A model generated the notes under the pieces. That model was not told the DNA's origin and ran no database searches. It was given only the letters and a program-made list of their open reading frames with translations. Of a DNA stretch of 64,000 bases, positions 34,117-45,556 are shown piece by piece. Location: NCBI GenBank assembly GCA_020744225.1, contig JAGMWG010000012.1, positions 1,394,943 through 1,458,942 of the forward strand. The letters run 5' to 3'. This DNA comes from Paraphoma chrysanthemicola. Its lineage: Eukaryota; Ascomycota; Dothideomycetes; Pleosporales; Phaeosphaeriaceae. Position 1 is the stretch's first letter. Each line of letters opens with the position of its first letter. A program made the translations under genes and the position numbers.

Positions 34117-36495
34117 TTAAACAATTATGATGTCGTCGTACTCAGTATTTGATTGAGCCCACGCCCACAGCTTCTGATAAGGGATCGCAAATTCGACTCT
34201 CCCCACTCTCTTGTATTCATTCTTTCCTGTCTCTTCTCTCACCAAACCGATACCAATACACCGATCTTTGTTGAACTTGAAAGGCCACAACAACAATACT
34301 GATATCTCTTTTTCGACTGCGAATGGTTGCTTCGTTGAAAGGAGGTGCGCAACAGAGAAATCGTCCAAAGTGATCTCGCCTTCCACTTCCGTGGGTGGTG
34401 GAGAGTCTGTTCCGTTGTCGGCCTCGACCGCCCACTCAGCCGGTACAGTCAATCGCCAGTTTGTGATCCAGTGATCCAACTGCATGCCCCCTAGTCCTCT
34501 ATGGTAAGCTGGATGCGCTGCTCCATATATGCTTTGTTGACCTCTAAGCAGTTGTGCAATCTTACCACCATGCAGTAGTCGAACTGAACAGCGCAGTAAT
34601 CCTGCAGTCACTTCACCATACTCTGCATTAGGGTGCTTAAATTCCATCTCCACGTGCAGGCGTCTTGGTTCTAATGCTGCCATCAGCTCTCGCCAGTTCG
34701 GCGATACGTCAGTATATGGATCGCACATATAGGCTTCGTCAAAGAAGGAACTGATGCGCTGTCCGACTCGCGATGCCCAAGACCAGGTGGGTGCTATATA
34801 ATTTGACTTTTTGATCGGGGACGCAGGAGATAGCACCATCCACAGAAGGCCACGCACCAGATCACCAGTCCACAATCCAGCACAGTACGAATCATTGATA
34901 CCAACCGCGCCGTGCATTTTCTTGGCAAGACCAGACATTGCTGGTAATACATCCCGCTCGTAAGTTATCTTGCATTCCATGAAGTATTCCACACAATCGT
35001 ACCATTTCTGATAGGCGGGATTTCGATAGAATGCCTGGGTCGGATTCATGGCCTTCGGGTATGGCTTGTTCCACGAGTAGAGGGACTCCATTGTTTTCTG
35101 CCACTTGATCAATTCCTGATCTTTACTTGCTAACGACTTTAGCAGAGCCCCTCCTCCAGGGGGGTGGTGAAGAAATGTTCGCAAGAATACCAAAGGCTGA
35201 GCTTGTGGTCCGCTATTCTCCACCGACACACCTTTCGGATCATCCTCACTGGCTTTGGTATGCAAGCAGGACCAATACAATTGGTCCGCTTGAAATGATG
35301 CGGTTCGTCGAGAGAGTAGTATCTCCTGGAAACACCATGCTCTTGACCGAAGTGGTTCAGTGGCTTGCGATTTCTTCTTTTCGTCCAGCCTAACGAACAA
35401 TGTCTCCTCATTGTTAAGTCGGAAGGGAACCGGACATGGCCGATGAAGTAGTGGGCTACGCGTGACGAAACAACCTTTCCGACTATCTTCAGCATGAGTT
35501 GCTGCCACCACAAGAGTAGCTCCGGAATAGTATTCGGCCATTTTCGGTGCTTCGCGTGCAAAGTCGCTCTCATCGCCTTGTTTGATGCAGGCAATGTCAA
35601 TCCATAGGTATCGAATCCCCAGCGTATTCGCAATATGCGCAACTTGCTGGAATGTCAACGGCCATTTAGCCAAAGGATACAAGTTGTGAGGATCTGAAGC
35701 CCAAGTCCTAGTCTCTTCGTGCAGCTCTGGCCGTCCCCAGCAATGGCTGAGGGCAATATAGTCTCCTCCCTGGCCGGGAGTTGTCTCAATGACCAGAGGT
35801 GCATCTTCTTCCGTAGTGCCTACGTCAATAACTCGAGTAGGCAAAGGAGCATTCAGTCCATCACACTGAGGGTGGTTTGCCTTGCACTCGTCTAGCCATT
35901 GTCGCAACAACTCAAGACTCTGCTTGGATCCGTTGGTTAAGTCCTCTTCATAACTACCAACCTCTTGCAGCATAGTTCCAAGCTCAAAAGATGCTCTAGC
36001 AAGACCTGCAAACTTCTATCAGCAGCCATACATTATCTGTGAAACCCACATGTTGAACGCACCATTCAATCCCTGGAGAAATCTCAGCTCTATGGTTTCG
36101 TTACCTATTGTTGCGAACATGGCCTCGAAAATCTCTGATTTCGAGAGGATGTTCTCTGCGAACGGCTTCCTTCTTCTGCTGGCCCATACTCGCAGCACAA
36201 CAGGCCAGGAGTATTTCGTCGCTTGGGTTACATCCACACATTTCCTTTCGGAGGTTCGAGGCGGTTGCGCAAACGCCGTATAAAGAAGATTGCACAGCTG
36301 ACATCCCCATTCTACTGACTCAATCAGGCCCTGGATCCTCTCGTGAAGCACGTGGTAGTAATAATATTCTGCCTCACTCCCTTGAGCCCAATAATCGTAT
36401 GTGCTGAACGCAACACTTCGAACTTGCCGTTGGCTGTTTTCGGGCAGCTCGTACACGAATTTAAAGTTAATCGTCTCGCATTGGAAGCAGAGCAT
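34117..36495 (-). CDS. HET-domain protein (heterokaryon incompatibility type)
   Basis: HET domains trigger cell death when incompatible partners or a receptor activate them; the partner of this protein is unknown. Exons 36495-36063 and 36005-34117 (57-base intron, GTGCGT...GCAG) give about 773 residues. The intron is chosen because it removes two in-frame stops and keeps phase 1. HET landmarks: GDYIALSHCWG, ANTLGIRYLWIDIACIKQGD, ATLVVAATHAEDSRKGCF and PLRSRAWCFQEILLSRRT, lying at about residues 215-370. The N-terminal 150 residues include paired cysteines (LCFQCET, CQLCNLL), a common leader in this family. The C-terminal 400 residues have no recognised domain. Intact. Confidence 0.92.
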
Positions 36496-36584
36496 GGTTG
36501 CAGATACGCTCGACAGAATTGAATCATGGATATCTAGACGAACTCGTTGCAGCGTGATGCAAGCGCTAAATACGAAGTGTCTCA

Positions 36585-36657
36585 GCTGCGGGGTTTCTCA
36601 GCCAGAGTTTCTCAGCTGCGCGGGGTTTCTCAGCTAGAGTATCTCAGCTGCGGGGTA
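36585..36657. repeat. Short minisatellite upstream of the HET gene
   Basis: Five imperfect units of 14-18 bases starting TCTCAG are arranged in alternation: TCTCAGCTGCGGGGTT, TCTCAGCCAGAGTT, TCTCAGCTGCGCGGGGTT, TCTCAGCTAGAGTA, TCTCAGCTGCGGGGTA. The long and short unit types alternate. It lies about 90 bases before the HET start, in the shared 5' region with the next gene. Confidence 0.8.
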
Positions 36658-36817
36658 TTGTTACGAATGATTTCACCTATGGCGTGCGCATGCAATAAAC
36701 CACTTTAACATATCGAACACCGTGTTCTGCCTGATCAATACTCCATACCCGCCATTCATTAGCACCCCCTCATATCCAATTCGTTAAGAGGTCTTCAATA
36801 ACCCTTCATAGCGAGCA

Positions 36818-37736
36818 ATGGCGGAATCCTGGTTAGGTGTTGGAGCGCTGGACACTTCCTGGACACTGCCTGCAACATGCGCAACCATCACCACTAAACT
36901 CGCATTCAACTATGTTGTAGGCTGTTATGCCGGAGGGTGTGATGCGAAATGCTTTCCGCAGCCTTCTCAAACAGTCACAAACCCGTATACCTATTTCACT
37001 GCAACAGCTTGTCCGAATGGTTACGCTAAAGCGTGTTCTGGAGGAGCTCGACCATCCGACTTGACGTTATGCTGCCTAAGGTATCTCCTGCCCCATGCCT
37101 CTCTACTGATTAATCTATCAGAATACTAATAATGGAATCCGCAGTGGCTTCACGTGCCCAGGAACTAGGGGGTTTGAATGTGCCAAAGACCCATTCGTCA
37201 ATGGCATTGCTACGTTTTGGGTTGCACCATCAGACTTCCCCGCCGTGATACCAACTTCTTTCCCGCTTACTACAACAACAAACACACCTGCATTTGCTGC
37301 CCTCCATCGCGCCATTGCAATTTCTCCGGGGACAGCATTGTCTTTCCCGGCAACCACCAACTCTACATCGACCGGCGCCTCAAGCAGTAGTACTTTGTCT
37401 TCCCCGTCTAATCAGAAGAATGGAGGCCTTTCACCTGGCGCCAAGATCGCCATTGCTGTTTCCGTTCCGGTTGGTTTTCTCGTGGTGTTTATTCTAGTCC
37501 CTCTATTGTTCTGGCGCAGGAGAAAGTCCATAAATTTAGCCGCCGCTCCCCCGGCCTCGTCGACCCAAAAGAAAGAGAATGTCAATTCCTCGACTCAGTT
37601 TGGCAAAAGTGAATTATGGGCCGGAGAAAACGCTGTGCCGCCGGAAGTTGATTCTCGAGAGGTTGCGAGGGAAGTATTTGAAGCTGACGGCGGTCCTATT
37701 GCTAAGAACGATCGAAGACATGAACTCCCATCATGA
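36818..37736 (+). CDS. Cysteine-rich single-pass membrane protein
   Basis: I do not recognise a named family beyond the common fungal architecture of a Cys-rich ectodomain, Ser/Thr-rich stalk, one membrane helix and cytoplasmic tail. Exons 36818-37080 and 37145-37736 give 284 residues. The ectodomain (about residues 20-105) has about ten Cys, including VVGCYAGGCDAKC and LCCLSGFTCPG. The stalk is rich in Ser/Thr and probably O-glycosylated. The helix is AIAVSVPVGFLVVFILVPLLFW, followed by RRRK, so the tail should be cytoplasmic. There is no clear cleavable signal peptide at the N-terminus, which is odd for this topology and might mean the start is further upstream or that a signal-anchor is used. 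It is divergent from the HET gene and ends at the border of AT-saturated DNA. Confidence 0.72.
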
Positions 37737-37759
37737 ATTTCTACCTATCCTGTACTAAA

Positions 37760-39703
37760 GTCTATATATATTATACGAACAAAGGGACTGCATGTTTACT
37801 TTCTTATACAAACTTTTAGCGCCTGTATAGACACTAACATGTATTCTACGAAGGAGGTAACTTCTCTCCTTTGCTTTTAGTAACAAAATTTTAGTGCCTA
37901 GACGAGAGAATACGACGGAAGGGGCCTAATTGTGAGGCAGGCTTCACGCAAGGATAGACTCTAGTAAAGAAAGCTCTTAGATTATTAAGTAGAGTTAAGA
38001 ATAGCAGACAAAGAGCTAGAAAGTAGAAAGAGAGAGAGTCTCTTTATACTTACTAGCTTCTACGCTAGCTTCTACGCTAAGTCTATCTAGAACTAGTACT
38101 AAGAAGATAGAGTAAAATAAAAGAAAAGTAAATACTAGAAGTTTAGGTCTAGTTTACATTCTTATACGTCTCTCTTTCTATAATAGTAAGATCTCTTAAG
38201 CTAAAACTATAGATCTATAGTCTAACTAACTTATCTTAAAAGAAATAGTTATATAGACTAGTATAGAAAGAGTAATAGAAAGAGTAAAGAAAGAAAAGAT
38301 ATAAAGTAAAGAAATCTTCTAAACTACTAATAAATAATACTTAGTAAATATAGGTTTATAGTTTTAGTATAGCTACGTAAATTCTATAAGCTCTATACTA
38401 AAATTATATTACCTATAAAGTTTCTATAGCTATCTTAACTCTATAATAGAAAAATTAAATCTAAATTTATTCTTATACTCTATAAGAAGAGCTAGCTAAC
38501 CTAGTATATAGATACTAAGTAGAGTACTATATATCTTAGAGCTAGCTATATACTTATTAAGAGACTTAGAAGTATATAGAAGAGTATTTAGAGACTAAAA
38601 TAAAAGAACTTAGAGCTAAAGTAAAGAAATCTAGAGCTTATATATATAAAGTAGTAAAAGCTAGAGCTATTAGTATATAAATACTATCTAAGACTTATAA
38701 TTAAATTAACTTAGCTTAGAAAATTAACTTAATAGAGATATTACGCTCTTTCTAGCTAGCTTATATTATCTAACTATCTTACTTACTTTACTAAGTTTCT
38801 ACTAATATAAATAGTAGAAATAGATAGTTAGTATAAAAAGATAAGGTTAAGAATAGATCTCTCTTAGTTTTATTTAACGCTTAATCTCTAAAGATTACTT
38901 ATAGTTAAATTCTATAGTTTAATATATTTACTCTATATTTTATAATTAAGTCTTACTATAGATTATAATAATTATATTTTATAAAGCTTTACTTTAATAC
39001 TTCTTTTTACTTACTATCTTCTATATAAAGATATTTATTTTCTATTATTACTCTAGTATACTTATTTATAAGCTATATAAGTTTACTATTTTACTTTATC
39101 TCTTTAAAGTTATATTAAGTTATAGTATAATAATATTATGTATTTTATTACTAGTCTTAACTTTAATATATATAGAAAACGTATAAAACTTATAGTAATA
39201 CTTATAGCTCTTATATAAGAAAAATATAGCTTTCTTAATTTATACTATACTTAAATACTAACTTTATTACTAATAGAGCTACTAGTTCTAGAGTTAAAGC
39301 TATACTATAGCTTTTATTATAGTTACTATCTAAAAATAATAACTAAATTAAGATATACTTACGTACGTATATAGACTTATTTTAATAAATACTAGATTAT
39401 TCTATAAAAGAAGAGTAATCTAAAAAAAGTTATTACTATACTAGAGAATAAAATACTAATCTATTTAGATATATATTCTACTAGTACTTCTTTTCTTATA
39501 GTATATAGAGCTCTTTTTTTAAAGTTTATATACTAAGTACTTATAAAAGCTAGTAAAGTCTTAACTCTCTTAACTAAGTTAAGATACTAAGTTACTTAAG
39601 GTATTAGTTAAAGAGTAGCTCTATAATAATACTACTAAGTAAGAAATCTAAGTAAAGACATACTATAGTTATACTATAAAGATAGAAGTCTCTCTCTAGC
39701 TTA
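37760..39703. repeat. AT-saturated block, probably RIP-mutated repeat DNA
   Basis: This 1.9 kb is dominated by TA-rich words (CTA, TAG, TATA) with almost no CA/TG left in long stretches, and every frame is full of stops. That is the typical appearance of a repeat after heavy RIP (C to T, mainly at CpA). The original element cannot be recognised. It begins just after the membrane-protein gene and ends abruptly at the copia sequence. Confidence 0.75.
37814..37833 (+). repeat. Direct repeat, left copy (mutated)
   Basis: TTTTAGCGCCTGTATAGACA matches the right copy at 44937-44956 (TTTTAGCGCCCGCACAGACA) except for three C-to-T differences, two at CpA and one at CpG; it may mark the edges of a larger insertion. 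Confidence 0.5.
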
Positions 39704-42010
39704 AGATAATTGTTGCATGGTGCCCAGACTTCCTCTGCAGCCTTGTATCGTTCAGGCTACTCCGAAGGCAAGGAATATGGTGGGACAATCGAGAAGATCC
39801 AACAAGCCTGCGGCGACAGGATGGCACAATCATTGCCATTTTATCGGAACGCCATGGGCAATGGGTTATTGAGCAAACTGCTACATCCACCTCAGCTTTT
39901 CACGTGCGTATGAATCGAGCTAAACGATCACCACAAAGGGCGACAGCCATGCTATGGCATAAACGACTAGGGCACCCTGGGCCTTCCGCTATCGAACACC
40001 TCGTACAACAATCTGAGGGGGTGAAGATTAAAGGCATTACTACAGTGCAATGCGACGCTTGCGGCAGATCAAAATCAAAGCGCCAAATACGCAGAGCTCC
40101 AAGGCTACATGATGAAGGCCCTGGTGAGAGGATTGCTATTGACTTCCATGAAATATGAGGCGGGCAGCTGTACAAAAGAGAGAAGCCAAATATTGATTAC
40201 CTGCCGAAACTCCCGATATACATGGGATTTCTACTTTAATGATAACAGGCCCGCACGCTCTATCATTCGCCTATTAAGCCTCTTCGTCCAATTCATGAAG
40301 AAGCAATTCAGCATCACAGTCAAAGTCATCGAGGCAGACAACGAAATTGTCACGGTCAAGCAAGAAGTCGAGAGGTGGTGCACGTCCCTGTCAATCAGAA
40401 TCGAGCCCTCTGCTCCAGATACACAATCACAAAACGGAGGAGCCGAACGCTCAGGGGGTGTGATAAAAGAGAAAGCACGCGCAATTCGACTAGATGCGAA
40501 TCTTCCATGGGAACTCTGGCCAGAAATCACCAGAGCAGCAGTATACCTATACAATCGAAACGCCAAACTATCCAAACAATTGGAAATCGCCTTACGAAAT
40601 ATTCTTCACGCGCGCAGCTGCTATGAATGGCATAGTCACCGGACCCCGAAGACCAAATCAAGCTCATCTGAGAGCATATGGGTGTAAAGCCTTCGCAATG
40701 ACAGACGATACCCACCGAGGAAAGTCTAGGCTGCAAAGGCTAGACCCAAAAGCCTGGATTGGGTATCTTGTGGGATATCAATCAACCAACATCTACCGCA
40801 TCTGGATCCCGTCCATGGCCAAAGCAATCAGCACCCGTGATGTGGTGTTTAATGAAGAAGTAGTCTTCAATGGCAAAACTGAGGACCTGATGGATAACCT
40901 TATGCATAATACCCTAGAGGAAATTGCAACCTGGGTAAAGACGGTCGAACTCCCAGGTACTCAGAGCCAACAACCAGAAACGGAAATTTTCTACGAGGAC
41001 GATAGAACGCAGGAAGAGACCCCGCGCAACCATCAACCCCAATACCACCGAGGGAAGAAAGTCATTGAGGCATATCCGACACCGCCACCGACTCCTCCGC
41101 CAGTAGCTTTTCTTGTTCAAGAAGAGGTGAAAAATGACCACGAGACAAACTTATCCGACCAGGCCTCGTCAATGACAGTCCCATGGGCAGCCGCCTTCGT
41201 GGCAGGTCCTAACGCTGGACATGTTGGTCAACACGAGGGCAAGCCAATCAATAAAGCTCAGCTAAAACGACTGATGGTCTTAGGGATCAAACCCCATCGC
41301 AACCAATTGCCATCATTACCTACAACACAATCAAAGCTGGAAGAACACCCACTCTACGAGATGTTCAAGGAAGCAGAGAGGACGCACCTTGAAAGCCACA
41401 AACAAATGAAATCCTGGATTGAGATTCCGGCGTCGCCAGTCAAACGAATGGGACTGCAAATACTAGATTGCATGTGGGTTTACACGTACAAACTCGACAA
41501 ACATCACCGCCTCATCAAATGCAAAGCAAGGCTTGTGGTGAGAGGAGACCAGCAACGCAACATCACAGCCCAAGACACATACGCAGCAACATTAGCAGGC
41601 CGCTCCTTTAGGATGCTGATGGCAATTGCCGCTAAATTTGATCTTGAACTGAAGCAATACGACGTTACAAATGCGTTTGTGCACGCAGCAATCAATCGAG
41701 AGATATACATGAGGATGCCGCGAGGATATCAGAAGCCCGGCACCCTACTCAAGGTACAGAAGGCACTGTATGGCCTCCGTATCTCGCCATTACTCTGGCA
41801 GAAAGAGTTCACAGCAACCTTGGCCCAAATCGGATTCAAACAAGTGCCGCAAGAGCCATGCTGTATGATCAAGGATGGAGTAATCATCTTCTTCTACGTG
41901 GACGACATCATAATCGCGTACCACTCAAAGCAACAACAAGAAGCAATGAAGGCTATCAAGCTGATACAGGACAAGTATCTATGCACCGGAGGAGACGACC
42001 TCTTCAGATA
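39704..42010 (+). mobile_element. Ty1/copia retrotransposon pol fragment
   Basis: An incomplete copia-type polyprotein without LTRs. From the left: the end of the protease/linker region (CSLVSFRLLRRQGIWWDN), the GAG-pre-integrase segment WHKRLGHPGPSAIEHLV with CDACGRSK, the integrase core with its acidic residues (AIDFHE, VIEADNE, GGAERSGGVIKEKARAIR), an RVT_2 reverse transcriptase with WVYTYKLDKHHRLIKCKARL and the catalytic FYVDDII, then an abrupt end in the palm region near 42.01 kb. Frame changes lie near 40.15 and 40.6 kb. RNase H is missing. Its base composition is normal, in sharp contrast to the AT-saturated DNA on its left. Confidence 0.9.
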
Positions 42011-43019
42011 CCCTGCCCCGTGTGCCTTGCTGCGTATTTTGATCCTAATTGCTCTTGCGCGATATGGTTGATGGCTTTGGCGTCCGCACAATGTCAAGAC
42101 CCGCGCTTGGCGAGCCCATGGTTAGGGTTAGCATTGCAACATGAAGACGTCCACTGCCACTATCGCGCACACGCTCGTCAGATTCAGAACTTCTGTACTC
42201 GGGTACATCTAGGCCACCTCTGTTCAATATCCTCTTCGCATTATCTGAGAATATGCGTCCATTTGGCACACCACACCCACTTATTGACCGTGGACTTACC
42301 ATCGCACTTCCTGGCAGCCTTGCTCAGGCCATCCGGTGCCCGAGTGTGCGCCACAACTCCCATGCCGACAAGACTTGAGTCTTGCATGAGTGGCGTCGAT
42401 GCGGAACGCGTGAGGAACACCACCATATGCCGGATGCGCTTTTCATGGTGATGATATTTGGATCCTTGTACTCCTTCCGGTCGTCGATGAAGAACCATAT
42501 TGGGCCCAGAACTCATGACGTCATCGTTGATTCGGTTTCCTGGACGGATGAGAACGTACGGAAGAGCTGCCCATGGTCCTCCTCGCTGAGACTGCTTGGC
42601 ATCGTAACCGCCGAAACGTGCGCATGGCGAGAGTCAACGTTGGCTGCAACCACGGCGGCTGATACGAAGAGGCCGATGCAGCGGTCAATTTTGCGAGAGA
42701 AGCGAGCAGGGTCTGCATCGGGGTGATGAGGGGCAAAGTGTGTTTTGCCTGCGCCCTCTCGAGTATCAGCTGTTACCCCCTTCGTTCCCTGGGTGTTTTG
42801 TCACAGCTGCGACATGGTCGCTATCCCAAAAGCAGCCGGGTGGTGTGAACCCACTTTGGACTGTAGGATAACTGCGCCCAATGCACCAGGATTTGTGCAT
42901 TTGCAACTACGTTTATTTTCCTCAAGAATTACTCCGACATTGAGCCAAAGTAGACGACTACAGATATATAACGGAATAGCCCAGGTGGATGTGCATATTG
43001 AACGAGCGAGGCTCTAGGA
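42011..43019. other. Unidentified remnant between copia fragment and GrpB gene
   Basis: About 1 kb of ordinary composition. On the minus strand from 42.76 to 42.34 kb a mostly open frame (one TGA near 42.51 kb) includes WFFIDDRKEYKDPNII and IGLFVSAAVVAANVDS; I cannot assign it. TTAGGGTTAG occurs at 42122-42131. Confidence 0.3.
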
Positions 43020-44280
43020 TCAGCTCAGCTCTTCGTATACTGTGATATGGCCCGAATCCAGATCATGCTCCTCGCGGTAAACCCATGTCCTTGACAAATA
43101 TCGCATCCTTTCCTGAACAGGCAAATGAGCTCTCTCAACTTTCTTTCCCAACCGAGATAGTTCTTCCGCGCTCATTAAGTCCTGGCACGCTGCTGGGATG
43201 AATGCTCCCAGTATCAAGTCTCTCAGTTGTGTAGTATAGGCTTCTTCGGCGACAAACACATACACCAACAGCACGTGTTCCAAACCTCCCTTGGAGGCAC
43301 GCAGAGCTTCAAGTCCACGAGCTAAGCTCTGATCGCATGAATTTACGGATTCGGTCAGAAGCCGCAATCCGACACGACCAATGAGGTGCGGCGCTTCTTT
43401 TCGCACGGCGTCAACAGAAACGACCGCAAGCTCAGTATGTATTCTGGGCGTCTTCCCCGCATTTTGAATGATTTCGACCACTACATCTTGAGCTTCTGCT
43501 TGTGGCATTCGCAAACCACTTTGGTGTAGACTTTGCCCGTCACCTATGACGAACTCTCGAAGCACCAGGCCAGCTGTCTTGACCGGATTGATCCTCTTGG
43601 CGATGCCGTTTGCGGTGCAGATTTCATCTATCTCGTTCTCACTCATTCGCCCAGACAACTTGAGCATTTGAATCACAAAATCGTTTTTCTGCTTCATGTA
43701 TTCGTGGATTTCCAGGTGCCTATAAGACTTGTCAACATTAACCAGAAGTGCCCGTCCCTAGAGGCGCGACTTTCAGTATCTCTTTTTTACGCACGTCGAG
43801 AGACCACTTGCGAGGAATGAGGAGAAACAAATTATCAAAGGACAGTACCACATACCCGTTGGCGAGACGTTCTTTCAACTCGCTATATTGCCTCCTCAAA
43901 TTTGCGTCCTGCCTCAGAAGATCGCGGACGGCAAGATGGTTCCTCAAAGCTGAGGAATTCTGGACACATACGTAGAGATTGCGGGTTGGCTGAGCCAGTG
44001 GTGCACGAAATGCATGTCGATCCTGTATACCTAACTCACCCATATAGACCAGCCCCGTTCCCGGCAATCGTAACGCATCGATCGCAGATTGTAAATGCTC
44101 GAGAGGAACCACGATGTCAATGTCTAGGATTGGCTTGGCTGCCATTCCCACAACAGAAGTACTGCCGACATGCTCGATGCAGTGGTAGTCGATGCCTTGC
44201 AGAACGTGCTCCAACTCCTTCTTGATTTTCTCGTACCATACTGGCCATTCTGGATTATAGGACTCCACGACGACCGGCAT
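43020..44280 (-). CDS. GrpB/UPF0157-family nucleotidyltransferase-like protein with C-terminal extension
   Basis: GrpB-domain proteins have a nucleotidyltransferase fold; their biological role is mostly unknown. Exons 44280-43856 and 43719-43020 (136-base intron, GTATGT...TATAG) give 374 residues. Reading through the intron would end the protein early, while splicing joins YSELKERLANG to HLEIHEYMKQKNDFVIQML, restoring the usual end of the GrpB domain. The fold motif is IEHVGSTSVVGMAAKPILDI with the two Asp of LDIDIVV. Residues about 180-374 (HTELAVVSVDAVRKEAPHLI, LLVYVFVAEEAYTTQLRDLI) form an extension I do not recognise. The gene is intact although both sides are repeat-derived. Confidence 0.82.
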
Positions 44281-45556
44281 ATCTCACTTCAGATGGGTGT
44301 GATTGGGTTGGAGTGAATGCTCTAGTTTGTCAAGATGAGTACAATGCCACGACAGGAAAGTGGACGTACGCCGTAAGGGTAGCTCTGAAAAGAAGTCAAC
44401 AGAGCGCAATGATAGTACTGCGAAGGTGTATCAGATCATACAGCTTGATATTGCCGAGCAACAGTCCGGAAGTGCGCCTTCGGCCACCAGCAATACACTG
44501 CCAGCTGACTCCTAAGTGTCACTGCGTGGGGTTGGGAAGATAATTCATGGTCATATCACACTATCATACGGTCCTGTCCGCTTAAGTCAGGTGGTATCCG
44601 TTCTTTCCAGGTTGTTGAGAGGTATCCTACTGCAGGCGACGACATTCAGTCAATGTGGCGACCACACACGAGATGGCCGGCTTATAACGTGTCCTCGCTA
44701 AAGCATGTAGTATTGAATTGATACCCAGAAAGCGTTCTCAAAGGACTAGACTGGACATGAGGGTGTGATGACTGCATAGAAAGTTCAGCCTTGCTGCACG
44801 TCAGCTGCACGTTCACATGAGAGTGCCTTCTGCCGACCTATCAAGCTTACACTGACACCGCTCTCCCCACGCAACTTCTCTCTAACATGGATTCCACGAT
44901 GAACTGCACTGTCGTTCATCGCTTTCGCTAGCAAAATTTTAGCGCCCGCACAGACAGTCGAGTGAAGTTCATCGCTTTTTCAGAGTGTGGTTCTTCGCTG
45001 TTCTAGTAGTCGGAGATAGATGCATTTCTCGCACAGCCTGTAGCACGTAGATTTGAACTATGATCTGCAATTTCTAGTATAAGTAAGGATAGTGGGTGCG
45101 AGATGCAGGCTAACAAAGTTTGTATGTAGTGGTTGGGGAGGCCTGCGCGCAACTCTTCGCGAACATCAAAATATAGACATAGCTAAGAGGCTACTATTAC
45201 ACCTATACCTTACAACAAGAAACATTGTAAAGAGATATTAAGACTATTTTAAAACGATTTAGGACCGCAATGCTACTGTCTAATTCTGCCTATAAGAAGT
45301 GTAAGCAGAAGGAAAAAAACCCCTCTACTACTAAAAGTGAAATTAGTTGACCTTAAACGTAGAACAAGCGTAGCTGTACATATATTACAGGATACAAAGA
45401 ACTGAAATGCTGTCGTGCGTAGCAAGTGCGGTAGCGTTCTAAGAGTAGAACTAACCCTGTCGTGTTAAGTGTAGTACAAGAGAAAATTTAGTTAAGAATG
45501 ATTTCTCTTCTTACATAGACGTGTACATTCAAAAGTAGATTCCTAGCCTTTATACT
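44281..45556. other. Intergenic, transition into degraded subtelomeric DNA
   Basis: About 1.3 kb. The first 650 bases are normal and should hold the GrpB promoter; composition changes after about 45.2 kb, where TAG/CTA-rich sequence begins. No gene is recognised. Confidence 0.4.
44937..44956 (+). repeat. Direct repeat, right copy (unmutated)
   Basis: TTTTAGCGCCCGCACAGACA, partner of the mutated copy at 37814-37833. A related AAAATTTTAGTGCC lies at 37885-37898 and AAAATTTTAGCGCC directly overlaps this copy. Confidence 0.5.

Noticed and set aside
42122..42131. TTAGGGTTAG as an interstitial telomere
   Set aside because: Less than two hexamers in 64 kb can occur by chance and there is no other sign of a chromosome end there.
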